Positions 43,882-53,525 of a DNA stretch of 64,000 nt are shown here, piece by piece. This DNA is from Nitzschia sp. pyKryTriq1. Lineage: Eukaryota; Bacillariophyta; Bacillariophyceae; Bacillariales; Bacillariaceae. How positions within the stretch are numbered: the first letter of the stretch is position 1; each line of letters starts with the position of its first letter. A program made the position numbers and the translations under genes. The stretch lies in the NCBI GenBank assembly GCA_956465555.1, contig OY101130.1, forward strand, positions 310,001-374,000, given 5' to 3'. The notes beneath the pieces are model-generated. The model was not told where the DNA came from. It searched no databases and saw only the letters and a program-made list of their open reading frames with translations.

Positions 43882-44964
43882 ATGCCCGAAAAATCAGAAA
43901 CCATGTTGTTCCCAACCAAACTTCACTCCTGTCTGACAACGATTTCCAATGATCCAAAGCTATCCAACATCGTTTCGTGGCTGCCTTGCGGTAGAGCATT
44001 CAAGATTCACGATCCCATCTCATTCGCCAACTTGGTGCTGCCCAAATATTTTGGCGGAATGCATTCGTTGCGATCGTTTCGTCGACAGCTCAACATATAC
44101 GGATTCAAAAAGTTGCTTAAGAGCCGTTTAGAATTGGAAGATGATGGATCGGATGAAAAGATCCCAAAAGCTCGCAACCCAAAGGAGAAACAAGGTAAGC
44201 CAAAACCTAGTACTACCACCATCTTCGATCTTGTTGTTGCTTCTATTTGTTGTCGAGACATCGCACACTGACGTCATTCTCACGCTGGAACCTACTATTT
44301 TTTTGTATCGTGTTTAGATTTCATTGGTTCTTATTACCACCCCCTATTTCAACAAGGAAGAAAGGAACTGACCACCATGATGCTTCGCCATTTCACAAGC
44401 AAAACGTCGATCGCATCTCACCGTGGTCAGAGCAAGAAGAAAACAGCACAACAATGCTCAACTGGTGACAAACAGCAAGAACAGCCTTCATCACTCGATG
44501 ATAAGGAAGATTTTGACTTGATGCTTGACGGAATCGAATCGATCCTTTCTGATGGCGATTCTTCTTCTTCTCAAGGAGGATACAATATCAGCATGCCGAA
44601 GGACAACAAGCAGCTCAACAAGGGTCCTGGGTATCTTGCTGCCCCATGTCGTGAAATCAAGTTCGAGAATGCTGTTACCGCCGCTTGGAACTATTCATCC
44701 TCGTCCACCCATCAAAACATGCCGAAGGACAACAAGCAGCTCAACAAGGGTCCTGGGTATCTTGCTGCCCCATGTCGTGAAATCAAGTTCACCGCCGCTT
44801 GGAACTATTCATCCTCGTCCACCCATCAAAACCATTTCCTATCTGAGCATCATTTGTTCGAGTTCGCCTCGTCGTCGATGGAGGATATGCAGCAAATTGA
44901 CCACGAAGACATTCGGAGGGAAATCGTGAAAACTTTCATGCATGCGCAAATACAGCTAGACTAA
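43882..44964 (+). CDS. Heat shock factor-type transcription factor 2
   Basis: Exons 43882-44194 and 44318-44964, GTAAGC...TTTAG intron in the same place and phase as HSF-1, 319 residues. The DNA-binding domain is close to HSF-1: IVSWLPCGRAFKIHDPISFA, then SLRSFRRQLNIYGFKKLLKS, then after the intron GSYYHPLFQQGRKELTTMML. The C-terminal half has a 42/38-residue tandem repeat (MPKDNKQLNKGPGYLAAPCR). An ending shared with HSF-1 follows (HEDIRREIVKTFM). The start is the ATG at 43882; HSF-1 begins at the equivalent of the next Met. The trimerisation helix is not evident. Confidence 0.85.
44593..44832 (+). repeat. In-frame 126/114-nt repeat inside HSF-2
   Basis: 44593-44718 is repeated at 44719-44832, with a 12-base deletion in the second copy. 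The repeat keeps the reading frame and is absent from HSF-1. Confidence 0.9.
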
Positions 44965-45193
44965 TAATAGCATTAGCTTTGCATTCCTTTTCTTTTTATA
45001 TTCCATGATCCCATCATCTTATTGGCGATGATCGTCGGTTCTTTTGGGTTCTGCGTAATCTCCTCCACCTCAATCACGGAAGGCCAGTATTGTATTTTAA
45101 AAAAATGGCGGGCCCGCAATCCATTTGAATCGAAACCCTGCTGGCGCGACGTCAGGCGAGCTCGCTCTGCTTCCAAAGCATCTGATCCAATTG

Positions 45194-45260
45194 GAGTTAA
45201 GTAAAAGGGCGGGATTGTTTTCGGGATTGCGGGGGGTTCCCGGAAGTTCATTTTGTCGTG
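45194..45260. mobile_element. Solo end related to the TIR element at 45343
   Basis: GTTAAGTAAAAGGGCGGGAT at about 45195 and the terminal TTCATTTTGTCGTG ending at 45260 parallel the right end of the TIR element (GTTAAGTAGAAGGGCGGGAA...TTCATTTTGTCGTG). No matching left end was seen, so it is a truncated or solo copy. Confidence 0.6.
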
Positions 45261-45342
45261 TAGCTAAGAAGAGAGACGACGCGACATGACATTCTAGCAC
45301 CATGTACTAAAGTAGTCTCGATATATCGTATCTCGCGAAGAA

Positions 45343-45380
45343 CGCACGACAAAATGAATGTGCGCGAAAACCCCCCCATT
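45343..45380 (+). repeat. Left terminal inverted repeat
   Basis: 38 bases, exact reverse complement of 47183-47220. Confidence 0.95.
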
Positions 45381-45861
45381 CTCGCCCTTTTTTGGCCCGC
45401 ATTCGCGCACTTGCGCAAATGCCCTCCCATTCTCTCACTTCATTCTCGCACTTTTTAATATTCATTCGCGCCCCTCTTCAGACGGCGCGAAACCCCCCCC
45501 ATCCTCGCCAACCTTTCGCGCCCGGTCGCGAATCCTCCATCATTCTCGCCTCACATCCGCGCCCCCCACAAAAGTACGCGAATGTCATCCTATTCTCGCC
45601 GTTTTCACACTCATTCTCGCCATTCATCCGCGCCCCATATCCTCTCAAACATGATGATATACATACGTTTCATTGCATGCGTATTAATATACAACCGTTT
45701 CTTTTTTACGCGTACCGCATAATATACTACACCGCTTCGATATCTTATTATCAGTAACGCAACATTTACCGTTACAATTTATATGCGATCGGCTCATTTT
45801 ATACATCAAACGGACACTTCATATATCCACCGCACTGCGCTATATAATAACGACGAGACCC

Positions 45862-46013
45862 ACGACGCGACTTCGTACCCAACAAGAAACCGTTCGATTA
45901 TATACCGCATCAACCGTTACCGAAACCGCGCCAATAACGATGACCGACGACGCGACTTCGTATCCAACAATAAACCGTTTGATCATATACCGCATCACCC
46001 GTTGCCGAAACCG
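45862..46013 (+). repeat. 85-bp-period repeat inside the TIR element
   Basis: CGACGCGACTTCGTA at 45862 and 45947 begin two similar stretches of about 67 bases (AAACCGTT(C/T)GAT...ATACCGCATCA) with a few mismatches. Confidence 0.7.
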
Positions 46014-46073
46014 CTCTCGTCCCAGCGGTTCTTAACCTCTCATTTTCTTCTTCGAGAATAAGTTTTGATCATC

Positions 46074-46431
46074 ATGTCACTCCTCATGTACGTCACCTCC
46101 ACCGATCTTGCGCCCATTGACTCCGACGGTGGCTGGTCAGCTGCGGGAGTGCAGTAAGACTTGGAGGGCTTCGTACGGGGGGAGTGAGAGATACTTCGGA
46201 ATCGTGAAGGACTGCGTCGTATGTCGTAAGATATTGGACAAGAAGGCACATTATTGCCATGAGGGGTTCGAAAATAAAAGGAAGGAGGAGGATGGTACTC
46301 TGCAAGAGCACGAGAAGGTTTGCTACTTGTCGATATGCGATGATTGTAGGAAGAAGAAGTTACAGGAGGACGCTGGAAAAGATTGGGTTCGTCCTAAGAG
46401 AATCAAGCGTCCGAGAATGGTGGATGTTTGA
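46074..46431 (+). CDS. Small cysteine-rich (zinc-binding-like) protein within the TIR element
   Basis: The distinctive part, about 46190-46431, encodes DCVVCRKILDKKAHYCHEGF, EKVCYLSICDDCRKKK and a basic tail WVRPKRIKRPRM. Six cysteines, including CxxC at both ends, suggest a zinc-bound fold. The frame has no ATG of its own. An ATG at 46074 lies one frame away (MSLLMYVTSTDLAPIDSDGG), and removing 46154-46190 (GTAAGA...GAG, 37 bases) would join them, though that intron is shorter than the others here. The family is not recognised. Because it sits between TIRs and subterminal arrays, it may be a transposon-encoded DNA-binding protein; that is inference. Confidence 0.45.
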
Positions 46432-47182
46432 CGATGAGGGATGTACATGGTTGGCTTTGGAGAAATAATCGGATGTGTGTTATGTGGGTCTGAAGTTTGG
46501 TGGGTTTGCGTTTCGGCCCATTGTGCGTGCTTTTGTGATGTGGGCCGGTTGATGTGTCGGTAGAGGTGCCGGTAATACTTGTTGTGTGAACGGTAATACT
46601 TGTTGTGTGAATGAATCGTCGTCGCATCGCTTCATCATTGACGGGCTGGCTCTACAACTGTTACACGTCCGGCGGAAATAATATATACTAATTTAATAGC
46701 AATCAAGAAATATTATTCAGCGATCGGAGCGTTTGAAAACAGTTAAATCTGGGATTGAAGATGGCGTATTATTAGTGACTGAGGTGGTGGTGGGACAGGA
46801 GCGGTGCCGACTCGGGAGCAGGCTGGCGTGGAGGGGAAGAGCGAGAATGGAGGAGGAGGATGTGAGGAGAGAATGATGGTTGAGAGTGCGGTGCGAGCTT
46901 CGAGGTAGCGTCTCTGGTGAACGAATGCGGGGGCGCGAATGCGGTGCGAGAAGTTGGATTTCTTTCTAAAGTGGTGTTAATTGCATGTTGTCCCCTTCGT
47001 GTCGTATGGGGGCGCGAATGGGGGGGGGATTTGTGCAAAAGTGCGCGAATGACTAGTAAAGTTTGGAATTTGAGTACCGTTGAGACATTTTTTGCGACAC
47101 GGGGTGGTCCGCGGAGGGTTCCGCCCCGTGAAAGAAGATTTAAAATGTTTCGTTAAGTAGAAGGGCGGGAATGCGGGCGGCA

Positions 47183-47220
47183 AATGGGGGGGTTTTCGCG
47201 CACATTCATTTTGTCGTGCG
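47183..47220 (-). repeat. Right terminal inverted repeat
   Basis: 38 bases, exact reverse complement of 45343-45380. Confidence 0.95.
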
Positions 47221-47364
47221 GCCATGCGGCGATATGTCACGCATTATTTACTGTAGAAAAGAAAAAGTCATCCTCTCGTTATTATTTTATTCCGAAACAA
47301 CTTGTTACGTACTACAGTATCGTAATAGGAGATCATCATCATTATTATCATCATCATCATCATC

Positions 47365-48027
47365 ATGAGCACGATGATTCAATTTCTACTCGGGAAGATT
47401 TCCCACCAAATGCGTGCCCCCCAAGGCGGAATCGGTGGTTGGCTCGCCATGAAGCTCATGTCCATGGGAAACCCTCAATCCACCCGGGTGGGAATTTCTC
47501 GCCTCGGTCTTTCCAAGAAGGATACGTTTGTAGAGTTGGGTGCGGGTCACGGTGCCGGTTTGCGTTTCATTGCGGACGAGTTGCCCGACGATGAGATCCC
47601 CGAGCGTATCGTATGTGTCGAGATATCGGCCGATTTTCGGGCAGAACTGGAAACGACAATCAATGAACTGCTGCCCAAGAAAGTACTGCCGGTAGAGATT
47701 CATGCCGAAGATTGCCGACACATGCCGTATCTAAAAGACGAAACCGTGGATAAGATGTTCGGAATGAATGTCGTGTACTTTCTACACCCTCTCTCGGACT
47801 ATTTGGCAGAGATCCATCGGGTATTGAAACCTGGTGGGATTGTCGTCTTTGGATGCAAGTTTGGGTCGCTTCCAAAGGAGACAGAGCATTTTGTGAATAT
47901 CGAAGCAGGTCCTATCGTGGAAGCAATGGAGAAGGCTGGATTACATGTCACCACAGAAATGGTTGAAGTCGATCCGAAAAACAGAATGGCGAATTACACT
48001 GAGATAAAGGGAACGAAGAAAGCGTAA
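47365..48027 (+). CDS. Class I SAM-dependent methyltransferase
   Basis: 220 residues, ATG at 47365 right after a (CAT)n run. SAM-binding motif I is FVELGAGHGAGLRF; motif II-like VCVEIS ends the next strand; ECxxP-like motif is MFGMNVVYFLHPLSDY; and the post-motif is EIHRVLKPGGIVVFG. The arrangement is that of the methyltransferase-11 group acting on small molecules. The N-terminus has no obvious targeting signal. The gene begins 145 bases after the TIR element's right end. Substrate unknown. Confidence 0.8.
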   Translation: MSTMIQFLLGKISHQMRAPQGGIGGWLAMKLMSMGNPQSTRVGISRLGLSKKDTFVELGAGHGAGLRFIADELPDDEIPERIVCVEISADFRAELETTINELLPKKVLPVEIHAEDCRHMPYLKDETVDKMFGMNVVYFLHPLSDYLAEIHRVLKPGGIVVFGCKFGSLPKETEHFVNIEAGPIVEAMEKAGLHVTTEMVEVDPKNRMANYTEIKGTKKA

Positions 48028-48423
48028 CGGGGCATGACGACATCCGTCCATTCTCTATATCATAAAGGAAGAGAAAACTTTACAGTGCGCATGTATTCCA
48101 AAATCGAGTAGCATTTAGCAACTTTATTGCTGTGTTGATGGCATCGGTGGTGGTGGACAAAACGTGATGCAGGCATGACGATCGCAAAATATTCTCTGGC
48201 TTCGTCATCTGTATTCAATAATGACCATGGTGGTGGTCCATATAGGGAGGTATCCATGGATTAATGCTGATGCCGTACTGGTGTTGCGCGGCAAGTGGTT
48301 TCGCTCCCTGGGGAGAGAATGGTCTTTGAATGTATCTCTCCCATTCTCTTTCTTATGACGACGGTCTGTCTGTGACTTACTCGCTCGTAGCTGCTAGCTA
48401 CTATAGGCAAGCTAGACTACTAG
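48028..48423. other. Convergent 3'-3' spacer
   Basis: No gene seen. It holds the 3' ends of the methyltransferase and the 7TM gene. Confidence 0.4.
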
Positions 48424-49980
48424 CTAGACATGCGACTGCACTTGACTCCACATGATAGATTCATGTTGCTCCTCCTCTGCATCTTCGGAATCTCCATCGA
48501 AAACATATTGAGCAAAGGCTCCCGTTGCATTGCTTCCATCAAAAATGTTAAAGGTGGGGGGCGACGAGGAGGGTATTGCGGAATGTTTGTCGTTGTTGTT
48601 GCTGATGCTGATGCGGCTGACATGTCCAGTCGCATCCACGCTGCTGGCATGATGGTTGCGTCCACCACCAGTGTGAACGAGAAATCGACTCCGCAAAAGT
48701 CGGCCGGCGCTGGAAGCACTTTTGAGAATGGATGTTGCAGTACTAGTAGTTCTTGTTTGTGTTGTGGCTGTTGTAGGAGCTGCTGTATTGTGTGTTTCCG
48801 GCTGACTCATCCTCTCATCATCAGTAATCCCTTCCACCGCGAAATCCCCCATGTCATTTTTAGACTCCGCAATATTCGGAAGTTCCTTGTTGTTGTTCGT
48901 CAAGGAAGATGAAGACATACTTCTCGTAATTGCACCAGTAGTCGTAGTGGTGGATCTTGTTGTTGCTGTTGTTCTTGTTGTTATTTTCTTCGGAATGACG
49001 ACTCGAAAGTATCGATACACCAAGAGAATCCAAACACCCATCAAATTGATATTGATCGCTGCCATGAAGGCCGTTGCAAATAATTTCTTGTCCCCTATCC
49101 ACTGTAAACCGTTGTTGATCATGGCCCATAAATAGGTCCAATAGGTCCCGAGTAGATATACACCCGCTTGTTTGGCCACCAACGGTGGAGTCAATAAGAA
49201 CGGCGGAGGATGACTGGTGCTGGTAGGAGTATTACCGGTAGCAGTAGCAGCGGGGGTGTTGTTATATGTCATTCCTTTGCTGGTTCTTCGTCTGACAAGA
49301 ATGTACAATGCCAGCATGACAAACGTCGGAAAGAGAAGCATCAACAAAGCGGGTAGTCCAGCAAAAATCCAGGCAATCTGTTCAATATTTTGAGGTCCTC
49401 TTTGACATTCGATCCCCGACCCATGGCCGCATCCAAACGGAATGCTGTCGATCCAACATAGGAGATGGCCGGACGGATTAAAGGCTTCGATGTGCAGTAA
49501 GTAAAAGGCCGACCCCAAGGGAAAGATGTGAACTATGAGATGAATCCACTTTTCAATCCATTGGTACCGATCCACGTCGAAATTGTATCGCACGGCTTGA
49601 AAGGAATACAGTGATAAAAATGAGTAGTAGATTGGAATGGCAAAAGACACCTGCAGAAAGAATCCTTGTGCGGTGCAGGTTTGTATCGTTCCACGGGGCC
49701 TCCAGACACCCGCGGTGCCGCTCGGAACGGCCGCCGTCCCGTACATGTACCAGCAGGAATAGATGATCAAATGAATCGACAGTCCCAGCATCAGTCGATG
49801 GAACATTCGATCCCGGCTTTTGTAGGCTTTGTGGGCCATGTACAGCGCACATCCAAAGGAAATACAGGCCGCAATACGGGTAGCGATCGAAAGGGCCTTG
49901 GACTGACTTTCACTAAACATGATTTCGTCTTCATGCTGTTGTTGCTGCTCATCGACAGTAGTACTCGTATCAGCTTCCAT
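48424..49980 (-). CDS. Seven-transmembrane receptor-like protein
   Basis: 518 residues, single exon, ATG at 49980. Hydrophobic segments: ATRIAACISFGCALYMA, LMLGLSIHLIIYSCWYM, GFFLQVSFAIPIYYSFLSLY, WIHLIVHIFPLGSAFYLL, IAWIFAGLPALLMLLFPTFV, then after a Thr/Pro loop GVYLLGTYWTYLWAMINNGL and INLMGVWILLVYRYF. Cysteines lie in the extracellular-type loop (QTCTAQG and LLCWIDSIPFGCGHGSGIEC), as in many GPCRs. The 180-residue tail is Thr/Ser-rich with possible phosphosites. This is a GPCR-like 7TM protein, closest in pattern to the protist cAMP-receptor-like group, but the ligand and G-protein coupling are not shown. Confidence 0.65.
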   Translation of the reverse strand: MEADTSTTVDEQQQQHEDEIMFSESQSKALSIATRIAACISFGCALYMAHKAYKSRDRMFHRLMLGLSIHLIIYSCWYMYGTAAVPSGTAGVWRPRGTIQTCTAQGFFLQVSFAIPIYYSFLSLYSFQAVRYNFDVDRYQWIEKWIHLIVHIFPLGSAFYLLHIEAFNPSGHLLCWIDSIPFGCGHGSGIECQRGPQNIEQIAWIFAGLPALLMLLFPTFVMLALYILVRRRTSKGMTYNNTPAATATGNTPTSTSHPPPFLLTPPLVAKQAGVYLLGTYWTYLWAMINNGLQWIGDKKLFATAFMAAININLMGVWILLVYRYFRVVIPKKITTRTTATTRSTTTTTGAITRSMSSSSLTNNNKELPNIAESKNDMGDFAVEGITDDERMSQPETHNTAAPTTATTQTRTTSTATSILKSASSAGRLLRSRFLVHTGGGRNHHASSVDATGHVSRISISNNNDKHSAIPSSSPPTFNIFDGSNATGAFAQYVFDGDSEDAEEEQHESIMWSQVQSHV

Positions 49981-50407
49981 GATATGACTGCAATACTCTA
50001 TACTCGTACCGTATGATCAGTATTATGCTCAAACAGTGGCGGGTGGCGGCCTCAACACCAGCAAAGATTCTTTTCCGTCGAAACGAAGTACAGGTACGTA
50101 CATCGCAGTGCCAGCAGTATGGTGCCTTCCTCCCGGTTATTAGACTATTCTTCGAATGAGATGATTGATTATTGTTGATTGGGATTATGATGTGATGATC
50201 GGTGATGATCGATGCGCGTGCTACAGTATGACAAATGACTGCATGCGAAAAAACGGAGTACTCGTATTCAGAGACGAGTAGAGAGCGACAGGCGCATAAC
50301 GCGCGACCACGACAAAATCAACCTGTGCGAACCGGAGTGCGTCAGAATAATAGTAGTGGTGCGAACCGCCGTTCGCGAGAGGCTGTTCCCACTACAAGTA
50401 CAGTCTT
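49981..50407. other. Upstream of the 7TM gene
   Basis: No gene supported. A TGATGATCGGTGATGATCG short repeat lies near 50190. Confidence 0.35.
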
Positions 50408-50579
50408 CCGGAAAAATAAAACAGAAATAGGCCCCCACGTCAGCATTAAAACAGATTCTTTTATTTTTCCATTTCTACCTCTGGTAGAAACCAGATATTA
50501 ATGCGCGATATTTCACGGTAAAATCGATGCTACCGAGTGGTAGTTCCGGAAAATTAAAAGAATCTGTTTTATTTTTCCG
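50408..50579. mobile_element. 172-bp MITE-like inverted repeat
   Basis: The left end CCGGAAAAATAAAACAG (50408-50424) and right end CTGTTTTATTTTTCCG (50564-50579) are inverted. An inner AAAACAGATTCTTTTATTTT at about 50449 is the complement of AAAAGAATCTGTTTT at about 50556. No coding content. The structure is a small hairpin element. Confidence 0.65.
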
Positions 50580-50879
50580 TAGGAACGCGGTAGTACTTTT
50601 CAGCAGGCTGGACGGCTGCGATCAATAGTTTAGTGTAAAAATGTGATTGAACCAAGTTATTCGGACTTCCATTTACGTGCAAAACGAGGGCACCAGAATA
50701 TGCGTCTACTGAAAACTCTTCTAAACCATGTCTACCACTGAACATCGACACATCGCGAGAAACTGCCGCGTATCGAGCATCAATCACCCGAAGGAACAAA
50801 ACTTCCTGCCAGAAGCGAGAACAAACAATACGAAACGAGACGACCGAGAGCCGAGAGCCCTCTGCTCTCTCTATACTTG

Positions 50880-51430
50880 TACCACAATCGCAACCACGAC
50901 AACAACGACGACGACGACGACGAAAACAACAACAACAACAACAACAGCGACTGGCACCACTCAATTTTGACAATCCATTTGATGACGTGGAAGATCCTGC
51001 CTTGAAATTTGACCAGCATGCCCGACGAAAGCTCTCATACGACTTTGTGTCGCCTCTGGAAAACGCCATGATGCGACTGGGCACCAACCCTCGTCAGTCG
51101 CCTACCCAAGATACAGGCTACTCTACCTTTGCAAACTATCATAACGCCGCCAGCGTGACGACGCCTTTTTTGGAAGACGACGATGATGAAATCACAGAGG
51201 GGTCGGCCTTGTTGCAACAACGATCGGTGGTCGTCAGTGAAAAATATCAGGAGGGACATTTCGTCTTCTCCTGGCCGGTCCCGTCCCCCGCCGGTCGCCG
51301 CCGCATACCAACCGAAATCAGTACGGGAGGCCCCGTCGTGGCGTCAACATCAACATCAACATCAACATCATCCTCACGTCGTCGATCGTCACCAAAACCA
51401 CCACGCGACGGAAATCATCGTCCACGATGA
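50880..51430 (+). CDS. Probable internal or 3' exon, unknown protein
   Basis: A plus-strand frame open from at least about 50795 to 51430 with protein-like composition: LVPQSQPRQQRRRRR, poly-Q, LAPLNFDNPFDDVEDPALKF, ARRKLSYDFVSPLENAMMRL, DDDDEITEGSALLQQRSVVV, and an S/T/R tail. There is no ATG in this frame before the recognisable segment, so an upstream exon must supply the start. The ATG at 50728 is in another frame. No family recognised. The poly-Thr alternative frame (TTTTTTTT) is a shadow of the CAA/ACG repeats. Confidence 0.35.
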
Positions 51431-53525
51431 TTCATCAAGGTGCTGGTAGTAGCAACAAAACGAATGCGGTACTAAAAGAACTGACAAGTGGAGAGAATGA
51501 GTTTACTGGGGACTACAAGTACATTTTACTAGAGGATCTGGGGACGGCGTCCAGCTCGTTGATCCAGCTCTTGCCGTAGGTGGCCTTTTTTCTGGCGCTC
51601 CTCTTGGAATCCTCCAAATCACTCAAAGTCGCTACGATGGATCCCTTGGCGGCAAAGACGTCTTGTGTGATGCTGATGAAGGGTGGTGATGATGAGTGGA
51701 TAAGTGGTGGTAATAACAGATAGCAACAACATTCTTCATCTACGTACCTCTATGGAGATGTCACCTATCAGGGCCTGACGACGGAAACCGTAGCCATGGT
51801 CTCACGAGGGATGGTGGAAGCCTCTGTGATGGTGCTGCAGCAACCAATAAACAACAACAAGGAAGGTGCCGTTCTTGAAAACAGCCACAGTAGCAGCGAA
51901 TCGTCAGCATGGACACCCCTCTTACATCGACACCCAAAAGTCTTACCACACACTACCGTTCTTCAAGGGTACGGTAGTAGATTCCTACTGAGCAGAAAGG
52001 TCGAAGACGAGAGGTGGTCGATAATAGTGTTGATTAGCTATGACGATGGTACTAGCTTTAGCTATGACGATTGTACTAGCTAGTAATTGGTCGTGGCACT
52101 GATTGGTGGGGGGTGGGCGGGGGGATGCAAGCGTTCATCGGCCACCAATTCGCGTCAAAACTCTTCATGACACAACGTTATATTTCGTACTGTAGTTGGG
52201 AACCTTTTGTAATGCAATAGGGGTCCCATACGGTGGATCGAACTACTGTACTATGTACTTCTAACATAATGTATTATTAAAAAATATGACGGGGGGATTC
52301 ACGCCTTGTTATTTTGACGAGACTCACTACCCACGGTAGAAACATGCGTTATTTGTTATTATTTTGACGAGACTGTTACCGCGGTAAAAGCACGTGCTTC
52401 AGTGTCCTTCCGACTTGGAGGGATTTTGAATGTTGGTTGACCAAAAGGACCAACCAACATAGAAAGCAGTCCATTGAGTCACAATCCGTTAAAAGACGCT
52501 GTTTTAATTTTCATGATCACTTTACAGTACGACAAAATCTGAACCTGCTCCGCGAAGAAGAATCACCATCATCAATCATCATCCCATCCCTACCGTAGCA
52601 CCTGGTATGATACCGGTACGTGTACAGTACCGGTACTGTACTCCCAACTCCCAACACATGTCCCAAGACTCAAATGGCTGTGATTTAACAAGAGGAATGA
52701 CAGAAGAGGCTACCAGTACCGCATAGCAACTACGGGTACTATGACAAGGCAGCGAATCATTGACTGGTTCACCTCCAGCACCATCCGCCATTGCCCCAGA
52801 CGATCTACTACAACACCTGATTATCCTGCCCAAAAGTATGTAGTGTCCACTTCGTCCAGAATCCAAATTCTCCAAGATATGATCAGTCATATGCTTCCAC
52901 GGCCGAGGAAGATTCTCACAGTACTTTTCCCGTAGGGGGTAGGGGTCCCCAGTGTCCTCATTCCTCATTCTACGTGTATGTACCGCAAAGAAATAAAATA
53001 TAAAGACAAAAAGTGAGGGTGTCGAGAATGTGTCGCTTCGCCGCCGTAGAAAAATGTACCATGTCCTTCGATGCAACCGCTTTCAGGACTTACGACCAAA
53101 ATGCAGGCATACTGTATTTGCAAGGGCAAGAATGCGACCAGAATGCCGATCTGACACTTCTCCAAGTGACTCCTACCAATCAGATTGGTTTGTGTAGTCA
53201 AGGAGGGTTAAAAAAGCGTTGGTGTAGCATGTGTTTCAATGGAGATACGGCCCTCCAAAAGAATGTGTCGGATAAGTCCAGAACGCGATTTTAGACTGGT
53301 AGGTCTACTAGCTGTCGGAGTGGACGAAAAAAAATGGACTTCGCCAGATTGAAGATGGGCTTCGCCATCGTCGCAGCGAGCCCTCCCTTTGTCCCTCATC
53401 CCTGATCGCGCGTGCCCACTACATCCGGCGCCTCACTCACTCACATAATATAATATTCAGCAACTCCTTTTTGCCGTTCCGCTCCTTGAGGTCAACCGAA
53501 GTTAACCCATCAACAGCACAGCATC
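51431..53525. other. Intergenic; weak open frames
   Basis: Two minor signals. A minus-strand peptide near 51535-51660 reads SDLEDSKRSARKKATYGKSW then INELDAVPR. A plus-strand one near 51770-52083 reads GLTTETVAMVSRGMVEASVM. Either could be part of an unrecognised spliced gene. An 88-codon ATG frame at 53028-53294 (MCRFAAVEKCTMSFDATAFR) has no known relative. A G-rich run lies at 52106-52126. Two TATTTTGACGAGACT copies lie near 52309 and 52359. Confidence 0.3.

Larger units (their letters stand above)
45343..47220. mobile_element. 1.88-kb TIR element with subterminal repeat arrays
   Basis: 38-bp terminal inverted repeats at 45343-45380 and 47183-47220 are exact complements (outer part CGCACGACAAAATGAA). 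Inside the left end, the motif CATTC(T/G)CGCC recurs at least ten times to about 45635. Inside the right end the same motif recurs in inverted orientation (near 46920-47060 and 47160-47180). This TIR-plus-subterminal design is typical of DNA transposons whose transposase binds the subterminal motifs. If the true end is CACGA, a CACTA-like affinity is possible, but the target duplication is not clear (only CG). The interior has an 85-bp tandem repeat and one small Cys-rich ORF; no recognisable transposase, so it is non-autonomous or unusual. Confidence 0.8.

Noticed and set aside
45358-45757. Open frames with SRTCANALPFSHF-type sequence in the TIR element's left end
   Set aside because: They are translations of the subterminal repeat array, not a protein.
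50728-50970. ATG frame MSTTEHRHIA ending in poly-Thr
   Set aside because: It is out of frame with the protein-like exon, and its poly-Thr comes from CAA/ACG repeat shadowing.
52579-53076. 165-codon minus-strand frame (DTGDPYPLREKYCENLPR)
   Set aside because: No convincing start, no recognised domain and no conserved neighbours; left unassigned.
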